A stretch of DNA of 64,000 nucleotides from Bacillus sp. FJAT-50079 (GTDB lineage Bacteria; Bacillota; Bacilli; Bacillales; Bacillaceae_C), in assembly GCF_018343515.1 (NCBI RefSeq), contig NZ_JAGYPD010000001.1:496001-560000 (forward strand), written 5' to 3'. Below, in pieces: positions 8,277 through 15,863 of the stretch. The notes under the pieces were generated by a model. That model did not search any database. It was not told where the DNA came from and saw only the letters and a list, made by a program, of their open reading frames with translations. A program made the position numbers and the translations under genes. Numbering within the stretch: the first letter of the stretch is position 1; the number at the start of each line of letters is the position of its first letter.

Positions 8277-9251
8277 TTATTCACCGCTCTCCACATCCTT
8301 CACACATCTAAAGCCTAAATTGCCTGTGGAGCTGTCTGGCGTGTTTGATGTTCTAGCGGCGACACGATAGCGATTACAATAGGAATCGTGGCATAAATAG
8401 GAGCCCCCCCGCATTGATTTAGTCTCACCTACCGCGGGACCTTTCGGATTATCGCTACCCTCTTTTTGATGAAAGGTTGGGCTAAACCAATCTTCACACC
8501 ATTCCCATACGTTTCCAGACATTTGATAAAGGCCGTACCCATTGGGTTGGAATGAGTGAACAGGCGCAGTTCCTAAATAACCGTCCTCTAACGTATTATG
8601 TACAGGAAATTTCCCTTGCCAAATATTACAGAGATGTTCTTCATTAGGAGTTAACTCGTCTCCCCATGGATAACGTTTTTGTATTAACCCTCCCCGGGCT
8701 GCGAACTCCCACTCAGCTTCAGTCGGCAGTCTTTTTCCTGCCCAACCACAATAAGCTTTTGCATCATTCCATGAAATATGTACAACTGGATGATCCATTC
8801 GTGATTGAATCGTTGAGTCTGGCCCTTCAGGCTGGAACCAGTACGCCCCTTCAACAACACTCCACCATGGTGTGCCCTGCACAACCTGACTAACCGAATT
8901 GGCCATTTTCTCAGAGAGCAACTTGTAAAATACAAATGACCAACCATATTTTTCCGCGTCCGTTTTATATCCAGTCTCATCAACGAAACGTGAAAATTTT
9001 TCATTCGTTACAGTATAGCGATCCATCAAAAACGGACGTACTTTAACTTTTCTAATCGGTCCCTCACCATCTGCTGGATTACGGTCCGCATCATTTGTCC
9101 CCATTAAAAATTCTCCGCCTTCGATCATTACCATGTCCTCGATCGATACTGTGCCTGCCTTTATTTGTTCAGCTTCTGTTTCTGTCACTAGTTGATGATC
9201 AACGAGAGAACGATTAACCGAGCAGCATGATTGTTTATGTTTTAAATTCAC
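8277..9251 (-). CDS. Formylglycine-generating enzyme (SUMF1/FGE family)
   Basis: Converts the active-site Cys of sulfatases to formylglycine. Visible features are MVMIEGGEFLMGT near residue 43, the PVVHISWNDAKAYCGWAGKRLPTEAEWEFAARGG core split over residues 156-188, WGDE, GNVWEWCEDW, MRGGSYLCH and NTPDSS...GNLGFRC near the end. At about 324 residues it is a stand-alone FGE. Human FGE uses two Cu-binding Cys in SYCYRYRC; here the block reads SYCNRYRV, so the first (Cys292) is kept and the second is Val297. I start at GTG 9251, eight bases after AGAGG. It follows the TauE-type exporter by 16 bases and serves the nearby Cys-type sulfatase. Confidence 0.88.
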   Translation of the reverse strand: MNLKHKQSCCSVNRSLVDHQLVTETEAEQIKAGTVSIEDMVMIEGGEFLMGTNDADRNPADGEGPIRKVKVRPFLMDRYTVTNEKFSRFVDETGYKTDAEKYGWSFVFYKLLSEKMANSVSQVVQGTPWWSVVEGAYWFQPEGPDSTIQSRMDHPVVHISWNDAKAYCGWAGKRLPTEAEWEFAARGGLIQKRYPWGDELTPNEEHLCNIWQGKFPVHNTLEDGYLGTAPVHSFQPNGYGLYQMSGNVWEWCEDWFSPTFHQKEGSDNPKGPAVGETKSMRGGSYLCHDSYCNRYRVAARTSNTPDSSTGNLGFRCVKDVESGE

Positions 9252-9267
9252 CTTAATCACCTCTCAA

Positions 9268-10059
9268 CTACATAAGATTGCGAATAATATTATATACGTT
9301 TAATAAAATGATTCCCATTAACGAGAAAATAAAAATTCTGTCAATTTGACGATTGCTAATTTTAGAGATGAAGGATGAACCGATAAAACCACCGATGACT
9401 CCACCAGCAACCATATACCCTAACATCGACAAATCATAGATTGCAAACCCAGTTGTAAAGGCGGTCATCGCCAACGAGGAAAGCTGTGAGAAAAAAATAA
9501 TAAAAATCGAATTGATTGCCGATTCTCTAACATTCATCGAAAAGGCAAATGCGAGGATCGCCATATTTAAAGGCCCCCCACCAATTCCTAGAAAGGATGC
9601 AACCGTTCCCAAAATAAATCCAACGAGAAAAATGACCAACTCATTTTTTAGTTCATAAGTGCGTATTCGTTCTCTATGTCTAACAAATAGAAAAATGATA
9701 AACATTAATATTGCTAGAATACTTGCTTGAATAACAGTAATCATTTTTTGATTATCCATTGAACTAATGAGAAAAGCGAATAAGTATTTCCCAATGATTC
9801 CGCCAGATATGGAGCCGATAGCGAGTAAAAAGCTACTTTTCCCTTGTATTTTCATTCCTGAACGCGCTGCCTTTAATAAAGACACACTTGCCATGGAAAA
9901 TACCGTTGCTGCTGATAATATACCAATCGTAGCAACATCGTACGTTCCTATGCCATCCAAGACAGGCTTAATAATGATTCCTCCGCCAAGTCCTGCAATA
10001 GCACCAATCGTAGAAGCTAATAAACCGATGAGAAAATAAATAATAGTTACGATGAACAC
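9268..10059 (-). CDS. TauE/SafE-family sulfite/sulfate exporter
   Basis: Membrane protein with about eight hydrophobic segments and the TauE/SafE repeat signature: an N-terminal GLLASTIGAIAGLGGGIIIKP and its second-half counterpart GTVASFLGIGGGPLNMA, both glycine-rich and ending in Pro or Asn. The 263-residue length is usual. It opens with GTG at 10059, and the AGAAGG just before it is unusually close. It forms a two-gene unit with the sulfatase-maturing enzyme, so its likely job is removing the sulfate or sulfite produced by desulfation. A second family member lies at 35822-36535 without sulfatase context. Confidence 0.8.
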   Translation of the reverse strand: MFIVTIIYFLIGLLASTIGAIAGLGGGIIIKPVLDGIGTYDVATIGILSAATVFSMASVSLLKAARSGMKIQGKSSFLLAIGSISGGIIGKYLFAFLISSMDNQKMITVIQASILAILMFIIFLFVRHRERIRTYELKNELVIFLVGFILGTVASFLGIGGGPLNMAILAFAFSMNVRESAINSIFIIFFSQLSSLAMTAFTTGFAIYDLSMLGYMVAGGVIGGFIGSSFISKISNRQIDRIFIFSLMGIILLNVYNIIRNLM

Positions 10060-10203
10060 CTTCTAACTTTCTCGAATTCTTTTTTATTATAGCATGATTG
10101 TTTTAACTGAATGATATAAATTACTTTCTACATATTCAATATTTTTTTTGAATATGTTTGAAAGTAGGATAGAAATGCGGGAAACTTAATAAAATATTCG
10201 CAT

Positions 10204-10237
10204 AAGAAAAAGGGAGCCAAATCGCTCCCTTTTTCTT
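10204..10237 (-). terminator. Terminator after mupG
   Basis: Perfect inverted repeat AAGAAAAAGGGAGC / GCTCCCTTTTTCTT across a 6-base loop. It is symmetric enough to work in both directions and lies just after the MurNAc module. Confidence 0.85.
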
Positions 10238-10255
10238 AATCAAACGTTTGATTAA
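10236..10255. promoter_or_regulatory. Perfect 20-bp palindrome TTAATCAAACGTTTGATTAA
   Basis: Uninterrupted dyad between the mupG end and the TauE promoter region. It has no T-run and is too AT-rich for a terminator, so a dimeric DNA-binding protein is the simplest reading. The binding protein is not known. Confidence 0.5.
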
Positions 10256-10289
10256 TAGATTGAAACACCTAAATATTACAATTTAAACT

Positions 10290-11366
10290 TTAACGCTCGA
10301 TTGAAGAAATCCAAGTGATTTTAAACTTCCTTCCCCCATCGATATATTTCAGCAATGGCCGATCTTGTTCAATGACTCTTCCAATGACATTTACTTTTTC
10401 ATCGGCTGGCAAGTCTCGTTTCGCGATTTGAACTTCCCCTTGGTAACGTCCATATCTTTCGTTATCAATCGTAATACTTCCTTTCAATCTCTCACTCGTA
10501 TTCAATGGCTGTACCGGTCTTGTTCCAATTAATGCATATTGCCTTGATTCCATTGATCGTACGCAATCTCTGGCAGAATCGGGGCGGTTCGTTTGTAGAA
10601 CGCCCACATCCTTTAGCAAAGCTTCATCGTCTATTGCGGCTTCCGCCCTTAAAAGAAAAACATCTTCCTGAAATGATGAAAATTGCTCCAATGTCTCGTC
10701 ACTAAGCTCAACATCGCCAATTAAAATTTTATCGACCATTTCTAATAATTCGATATAACTGGCAAACGGCGCCATGTTTCTATGATCCTCTAATGTTGGT
10801 AATCCTTGAAATAAAGGACCTCGGCGCTTTTTATCACCTGGAATAAATGCCATCACGGTTAACCCTTCACTTCTCAGCCATTGATTCATATGATTAAATT
10901 CAAGCGCACCCAAGCCTGTTTCTGGGCGCGGATAAAAATTATGCCATGCCTCAACTGATTGTGCGGATAGCCCTGCTTGTTTTAATTTTTCAAAGCCACC
11001 CTTTGTCAATGTGCTTGCATTCAATGCAATCTTCATTTTCTTGGACAACTTAATGATTGTTTTTTCGTCGACCCCATAATCGACTCTAAGTCCAGTTACT
11101 CCCCACTTGAGCAGTCCCTCCGCGTTATCCCAATTAAACCCGAGATGCGCCAATGATTTAGGGGATATATCAGCCATAAGCTCCATCTGACTTTTTTTCG
11201 CTAATGCACCTAATTGTTGAAGTCTCTCTTTGTATAGGGCCGGGTCATCCTCTGGAATATGAAGGGAGGTAAAAATCGATGTAAACCCCATTTCACTCAC
11301 TTTTTGAATGTATCGATCTATCTCCCTAATTGTATCATTCCCTAAATAAACTGAAATGCCAAGCAT
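10290..11366 (-). CDS. mupG: 6-phospho-N-acetylmuramidase (MupG/DUF871)
   Basis: Cytoplasmic enzyme that splits MurNAc-6-phosphate-GlcNAc, releasing MurNAc-6-phosphate for MurQ. The family start LGISVYLGN, the barrel segment GFTSIFTSLHIPED near residue 30, ALNASTLTKG, WHNFYPRPETGL and the C-terminal barrel domain (from about residue 250, LIGTRPVQPLN) are present. The length of 358 residues fits MupG. Start ATG 11366 follows GGAGG. It is the last gene of the murQ-murP-mupG series. A terminator-like hairpin separates it from murP, so it may be expressed at a lower level. Confidence 0.88.
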   Translation of the reverse strand: MLGISVYLGNDTIREIDRYIQKVSEMGFTSIFTSLHIPEDDPALYKERLQQLGALAKKSQMELMADISPKSLAHLGFNWDNAEGLLKWGVTGLRVDYGVDEKTIIKLSKKMKIALNASTLTKGGFEKLKQAGLSAQSVEAWHNFYPRPETGLGALEFNHMNQWLRSEGLTVMAFIPGDKKRRGPLFQGLPTLEDHRNMAPFASYIELLEMVDKILIGDVELSDETLEQFSSFQEDVFLLRAEAAIDDEALLKDVGVLQTNRPDSARDCVRSMESRQYALIGTRPVQPLNTSERLKGSITIDNERYGRYQGEVQIAKRDLPADEKVNVIGRVIEQDRPLLKYIDGGRKFKITWISSIER

Positions 11367-11386
11367 GGATCATCGCCTCCCCAAAA

Positions 11387-11418
11387 ATGAAGAAAGGAGG
11401 AAGCCCCCCTTTCTTCAT
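11387..11418 (-). terminator. Intercistronic hairpin between murP and mupG
   Basis: ATGAAGAAAGG pairs with CCTTTCTTCAT and is followed by TTTTTGG on the minus strand, directly after the murP stop. It looks like a partial terminator or an mRNA-stability element inside the operon. Confidence 0.65.
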
Positions 11419-11419
11419 T

Positions 11420-12799
11420 TTAAATATTATCTGCCATCTCTTCTTTAAAGCCAAACAAGTAAGTGAACAAGAAACCAAATGAATACGAAATAATTAGACC
11501 TAGAATATAGATTAAATACTTATTATCTGCAATAAGTGGTGTCAATGATATTCCTGATACACCAATTCCTAATGCAGCGGTTTTCATTACTGCCTGGAAT
11601 GCCCCACCGAAGGCGGCTCCAAGACAAGCGGTAATGAATGGACGGCCGAGCGGAAGCGTGACCCCGTAAAGGAGTGGTTCGCCAATTCCGAGGAAGCCAA
11701 CGGGAAGTCCCCCTTTAATAATGTTGCGCAAGCGTTGATTTTTCGTTTTTACAAAAATTGCAATCGCCGCACCGACTTGACCAGCTCCAGCCATCGCAAG
11801 GATTGGCAATAAAGCCGTCATGCTGAATTTATCAATCAGTTCCAAATGAATCGGTGTTAAGCCGTGATGGAGACCGACCATGACGAGCGGGAGGAAGAAT
11901 CCAGCGAGAAGGGCGCCAGCAATGACCCCACCAATATCAAGCACCCAATTAATCCCTGAAGTGATCCCGTCCGATAACACTCCAGCCACTGGAACGACTG
12001 CATAAAGCGAGAAAAACCCGACAACTAATAATGTAATAAGAGGAGTAAAAATAATATCAATCGAGCTAGGCATTACGGAACGAACTCTTTTTTCAACGAA
12101 TGTCATGAGCCACCCCGCGAACATAACCCCAAAAAGACCGCCACGTCCAACGACAAGTGGCTCGCCGTAAATTGTAATATCTGCAAGTAAAGGATTAAAT
12201 AAAATTGCTCCTGCAATAGCACCAAGTACAGGCGTACCTCCAAATTCCCTAGCAGTATTCCACCCTACTAAAATAGCAAGATACGTAAATACTCCACTTC
12301 CAAGTAAAAGGAGGATCTGCATCCAAGTGACCGACGCATCCACACCGGCGTTTTTAGCAAAGTTTGCTGCTCCGTTAATGATCCCTGATGCGACAAGCCC
12401 TGGGATAAGCGGTATAAAGATATTTCCAATTCTCCGGAGCAAAAGTTTAAAAGGTGTTTTATTTTTCTGTTTCATATTTTCTCGGTTTAAAGCTGCCCTT
12501 TCGCTAAAAGTTAAATCATCGTCGCTTGGTTGTGCTTCTTCACCTATCGCTAACCCTGTTTCTTTGCTCATTTCAGCTGCAATTTTATTTACAATTCCAG
12601 GACCAACAACAATTTGCAGCGTATCATCATTAATGATGCCCATAACTCCATCTATTTTTCTTAAAGCATCGGTATTTGTTTTACTTTCATCCTTTAATGT
12701 TAATCGTAATCGCGTCATACAGTGGGCAAGGCGTTGGATATTTTCTTTCCCACCTACATAGCTCAGAATGTCAGCAGCCATCCTTTGCTCTTTTTTCAT
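11420..12799 (-). CDS. murP: PTS EIIBC transporter for N-acetylmuramic acid (or MurNAc disaccharide)
   Basis: Imports and phosphorylates MurNAc-type sugar. The EIIB domain occupies residues 1-90 with the phospho-acceptor Cys in NIQRLAHCMTRLRLTL (Cys27). A linker follows, and then a membrane EIIC domain of about ten hydrophobic segments from residue 115 on, with the family motif GIGEPLLYGVTLP near residue 370 and GLHHGLTP. There is no EIIA domain, as in MurP, so a general EIIA (Crr/PtsG type) must supply phosphate. The start is ATG 12799 behind GGGGG, 24 bases after murQ. Sucrose/trehalose-type EIIBC proteins are related, but murQ and mupG on both sides fix the assignment. Confidence 0.88.
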   Translation of the reverse strand: MKKEQRMAADILSYVGGKENIQRLAHCMTRLRLTLKDESKTNTDALRKIDGVMGIINDDTLQIVVGPGIVNKIAAEMSKETGLAIGEEAQPSDDDLTFSERAALNRENMKQKNKTPFKLLLRRIGNIFIPLIPGLVASGIINGAANFAKNAGVDASVTWMQILLLLGSGVFTYLAILVGWNTAREFGGTPVLGAIAGAILFNPLLADITIYGEPLVVGRGGLFGVMFAGWLMTFVEKRVRSVMPSSIDIIFTPLITLLVVGFFSLYAVVPVAGVLSDGITSGINWVLDIGGVIAGALLAGFFLPLVMVGLHHGLTPIHLELIDKFSMTALLPILAMAGAGQVGAAIAIFVKTKNQRLRNIIKGGLPVGFLGIGEPLLYGVTLPLGRPFITACLGAAFGGAFQAVMKTAALGIGVSGISLTPLIADNKYLIYILGLIISYSFGFLFTYLFGFKEEMADNI

Positions 12800-12823
12800 T
12801 TTGATCCCCCATTTGCAATCAAT

Positions 12824-13708
12824 TTATAACGCTTTTCGGACAAATCCACCTACCGTTTGCAATTTTTCTCTAGCCTCTTTCGCTGAACATTGAAGTAAGA
12901 TCATTACAATTGCCGTTTTCACATGATGCTGGGATTCTTCGTAATACTTCTGAGCTGTTTCATAATCAACCTGAGTAGCCTCCATAATGATTCTTTTGGA
13001 ACGCTCAACTAATTTTTTATTTGTTGCCTGAACATCGACCATTAAATTTTCATAAACCTTGCCGATGCCAATCATAGATGCAGTTGAAATCATGTTCAAT
13101 ACTAACTTTTGCGCTGTACCCGCTTTCAATCGAGTTGAGCCTGTTAAAACTTCTGGACCTGTTTCAATCTCAATAGCAAATTTTGCATATTTACTCATGT
13201 CCGCATTTTTATTGCATGAGATCGCTGCCGTCGTTGCCCCCCTTTCATTTGCATATTGTAAAGCCCCAATCACATACGGTGTTCTTCCACTAGCAGCAAT
13301 TCCAATAATTGTATCCTTTTCAGTTATTGAAACTGATTTCAAGTCTTCAACCCCAAGGTCTGCACGATCCTCGGCACCTTCGACAGCCATTGTAAATGCC
13401 TCCATTCCACCTGCAATAACCCCCTGTACTATTTCAGGTGACACACCAAAGGTTGGAACACATTCAACTGCATCTAAAATTCCAAGTCGCCCACTCGTCC
13501 CTGCGCCTATATAAAACAATCGGCCACCTGCACGAAAGGACCGGATTACAGCATGAACAACATGCTCAATCTGAGTAATCTCATTCATAATTGCAGTTGG
13601 AACATTACGATCCTCCTTATTCATTACTAATAAAATATCCTTAATCTTCATTCCATCTAAACTCATCGTGTTACAATTCCGGGTTTCCGTAGATAATTTT
13701 TCGAGCAT
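12824..13708 (-). CDS. murQ: N-acetylmuramic acid 6-phosphate etherase
   Basis: Removes the lactyl ether of MurNAc-6-phosphate to give GlcNAc-6-phosphate and D-lactate. It is a SIS-domain protein with the MurQ start LEKLSTETRN, phosphosugar motif FYIGAGTSGRLGILDA, the block CVPTFGV and the active-site segment GMEAFTMAVEGAEDRADLG in pieces near residues 95-115, and a UBA-like C-terminal helix domain. I start at ATG 13708 (AAAGGATG upstream) and not at the upstream codon at 13741. It leads the murQ-murP-mupG operon. A murR-type RpiR regulator, present in many MurNAc operons, is absent here. TATAAT at 13750-13745 may be the -10 box. Confidence 0.92.
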   Translation of the reverse strand: MLEKLSTETRNCNTMSLDGMKIKDILLVMNKEDRNVPTAIMNEITQIEHVVHAVIRSFRAGGRLFYIGAGTSGRLGILDAVECVPTFGVSPEIVQGVIAGGMEAFTMAVEGAEDRADLGVEDLKSVSITEKDTIIGIAASGRTPYVIGALQYANERGATTAAISCNKNADMSKYAKFAIEIETGPEVLTGSTRLKAGTAQKLVLNMISTASMIGIGKVYENLMVDVQATNKKLVERSKRIIMEATQVDYETAQKYYEESQHHVKTAIVMILLQCSAKEAREKLQTVGGFVRKAL

Positions 13709-14157
13709 CGTCTCATCCTTTTTATCTTTATTACACCTCATGAAATTATACGTCGATGTTTCAATTGATATTCATGAAGTTCCATTTCAACAAAAAAATT
13801 CTATAAAAAGAACGACCTTTTCTCTTGTATCATTTGCAATGGGTATTAGTTCACGAATCAAGAAGCTTGTAAAAAGATTTTTTGGATAAATGAAGTTGTA
13901 AAGGAAGGATTCACTAACGATTCAGAAGGGAGCTACGAGTCCATCAATATCAACTAGACTAGCTTAAACAGTAAGATCTTTGTGAGGGAAGAGTCTGCTA
14001 CGTTCACCACCATATTGTTAAATGTTTCACAATATAGGATTTGGAGGAGTTCTCTTTAATAGGAGAAGCGGAATATCATTACTTATTCGTTCCAGTTTTT
14101 TTAGTACAGTCCTTTTGGTAAAATGATAAATCAATTGCACCTCTGCGTAATAGCGTC
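13709..14157. other. Intergenic stretch with no recognised gene
   Basis: Beyond the murQ promoter region I see only short frames without ribosome binding sites. A 49-codon plus-strand frame from 13740 (ends RIKKLVKRFFG) has no Shine-Dalgarno sequence and resembles nothing I know. Confidence 0.4.
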
Positions 14158-14189
14158 CAGATTTTTTCGAGCGTGCTCGAAAAAATCTG
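14158..14189. repeat. Perfect 15-bp-arm palindrome, not terminator-like
   Basis: Arms CAGATTTTTTCGAGC and GCTCGAAAAAATCTG enclose GT. On both strands the T-run precedes the GC stem and an A-run follows it, the opposite of an intrinsic terminator. It may be a protein-binding dyad or a cruciform-forming site. Confidence 0.6.
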
Positions 14190-14205
14190 TGCCATCACCG
14201 AAGGC

Positions 14206-14279
14206 TAACTCAGATCAACAGGTGTTTGGCTCCCTCTGATTCACTTATAGATGTAAGGGATTTCTGTTGATTCGAGTTA
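14206..14279. other. 74-base inverted-repeat structure downstream of the SE1832-type gene
   Basis: TAACTCAGATCAACAG at the left pairs with CTGTTGATTCGAGTTA at the right (14 of 16 positions), with an inner TCCCT/AGGGA pair. It could be the end of an mRNA, a small RNA or a mobile-element remnant. No coding potential seen. Confidence 0.4.
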
Positions 14280-14367
14280 AAGAGGGAATTATTAACAACC
14301 TGACCAGTCAAATAAGCTCGAACACCGCCAATATTTTAAAAATAAACAATATCATTGAAGTTTATAC

Positions 14368-14550
14368 TTATTCTTCGATTTCATCTAGCATTTTATTTAA
14401 CTTTTGCAGTTCCTTTTCCATTTCCGCCAATTGCTTTTCCAATGGATGTAGATTGCCTTTCACGTATTCAAGCTTTTCTAAATCATGTTGCAAGCGAACA
14501 TAATCTGTTTTTAAATCAAGAATTTTATATTCAATGTCTTTTTTATTCAA
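14368..14550 (-). CDS. Small coiled-coil protein (SE1832 family)
   Basis: About 60 residues, almost wholly heptad-like: EYKILDLKTDYVRLQHDLEKL followed by LEKQLAEMEKELQKLNKML. It matches the small SE1832-type proteins of Firmicutes as I remember them, which have no established function. I start at the TTG at 14550 because AGAGGTG lies six bases upstream; the GTG at 14559 falls inside that ribosome binding site. It follows the MFS gene by 12 bases on the same strand, so it is probably co-transcribed with it. Confidence 0.75.
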   Translation of the reverse strand: MNKKDIEYKILDLKTDYVRLQHDLEKLEYVKGNLHPLEKQLAEMEKELQKLNKMLDEIEE

Positions 14551-14562
14551 TAAACTCACCTC

Positions 14563-15774
14563 TTATGAATGATTATCTTTAATCATACCAGAACTTGCAC
14601 GGAGTCCAACAAGTAACATACAAATCGCAATGATTACAAATGTGATTACTGGGGCAGTTGCCGAACCTGTTTGATCAAATAAAATTCCTAGTAAGATCGG
14701 TCCAAGTGCTGCTAGAAAATAGCCTAATGATTGCGCCATTCCTGAGAGTCCAGATGCTTGATTGCTGTTACTTGTTCGCAGGACAAAAAACGTTAAGGCA
14801 AGACTGAAGCCCGCCCCTTGGGCTAACCCTATGAAAATAACCCAAAGAATCGCTAAGCTAAACATTTTCGTGCTGAGAAGCCCAACAAAAGCAATGAGAT
14901 ACAAGATTCCAATTATAATGACAAGACTTCTTTGTGTTTTTATTTTGGCAGCTATGACTGGTGTTAAAAACGAAACAGGCAGACCGACCAGTTGAAGTAA
15001 GAAGAGCATCCATCCACTTGTTGCATTATTCATTCCATGTTCCGATAAAATTTGCGGAAGCCATGTAATCACACAATAAAATAGAAAAGACTGAAATCCA
15101 AGGAAAAATGTTACAAACCAAGCAAGCTTTGAGGTTAGTAAGGATGTTTCTGAGTGCGCTCCCGTTTCATTCACAACTTGTTTCCCCGTCCGAAGTTGAG
15201 GCAGCCAAACGAATAAAGCAACAATCGCCAAAACGGCCCATGTAAGCAGCGTATTTTTCCAACCAAAGTCGAAGCCGACTGCAATCGGTATACTAATTCC
15301 AGATGCAATGGCAGCGAAGGCACCTAATGAAGCAGTATAAACTCCTGTCATTAAACCGACTTGATTCGGGAAGCGCTGTTTTACAATCGCCGGGAGAAGA
15401 ACATTGCATATCGCAATACCGATGCCAGCAATCGCTGTACCGACAAACAGGAGCAAGGATACATAAGTAGCTGAGCGTAGAAAAATCCCAATTGTTAATA
15501 AAATAAGACCGAGAAAGATCGCCTGTTCATTTCCGAACTTTCGTCCAATTTTCGGTGCCAAAAAAGACATTGCCGCAAAAGCGAGCAATGGAAGTGTTGT
15601 AAAAAGCCCCGCCACTCCATTTGAAAGATGCAAATCTGTACGAATGAAGCCAACTAACGGGCCGACAGCGGTAATTGCTGGCCGTAAATTAAAGGCGACA
15701 AACATAATCCCAATGATTAATCCGACTTGTTTTGTGGCTAATTCTTTTGTCTGTACATTCATATTTTCATTCAT
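14563..15774 (-). CDS. MFS transporter, CynX/NimT family
   Basis: A 403-residue membrane protein with about 12 hydrophobic segments. The CynX-group opening FVAFNLRPAITAVGPLVG is near residue 27, followed by the loop AKIKTQRS between the two halves and the late motif SGLSGMAQSLGYFLAALGP. Members export or import small organic anions such as cyanate and 2-nitroimidazole; the substrate here is unknown. The start ATG 15774 follows GAGGG. A short coiled-coil gene trails it. Confidence 0.82.
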   Translation of the reverse strand: MNENMNVQTKELATKQVGLIIGIMFVAFNLRPAITAVGPLVGFIRTDLHLSNGVAGLFTTLPLLAFAAMSFLAPKIGRKFGNEQAIFLGLILLTIGIFLRSATYVSLLLFVGTAIAGIGIAICNVLLPAIVKQRFPNQVGLMTGVYTASLGAFAAIASGISIPIAVGFDFGWKNTLLTWAVLAIVALFVWLPQLRTGKQVVNETGAHSETSLLTSKLAWFVTFFLGFQSFLFYCVITWLPQILSEHGMNNATSGWMLFLLQLVGLPVSFLTPVIAAKIKTQRSLVIIIGILYLIAFVGLLSTKMFSLAILWVIFIGLAQGAGFSLALTFFVLRTSNSNQASGLSGMAQSLGYFLAALGPILLGILFDQTGSATAPVITFVIIAICMLLVGLRASSGMIKDNHS

Positions 15775-15863
15775 TCATAGCCCTCATTTTAATGTTCATC
15801 ATTGTATAAAACTCTTTCCTCTTATAAGATAACAGAAAATGGTGAAAAAAAGGAGTGATTGAT

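Noticed and set aside
13740-13889. Small 49-codon gene upstream of murQ
   Set aside because: No Shine-Dalgarno sequence and the frame overlaps the murQ promoter region; composition is not protein-like beyond its basic end.
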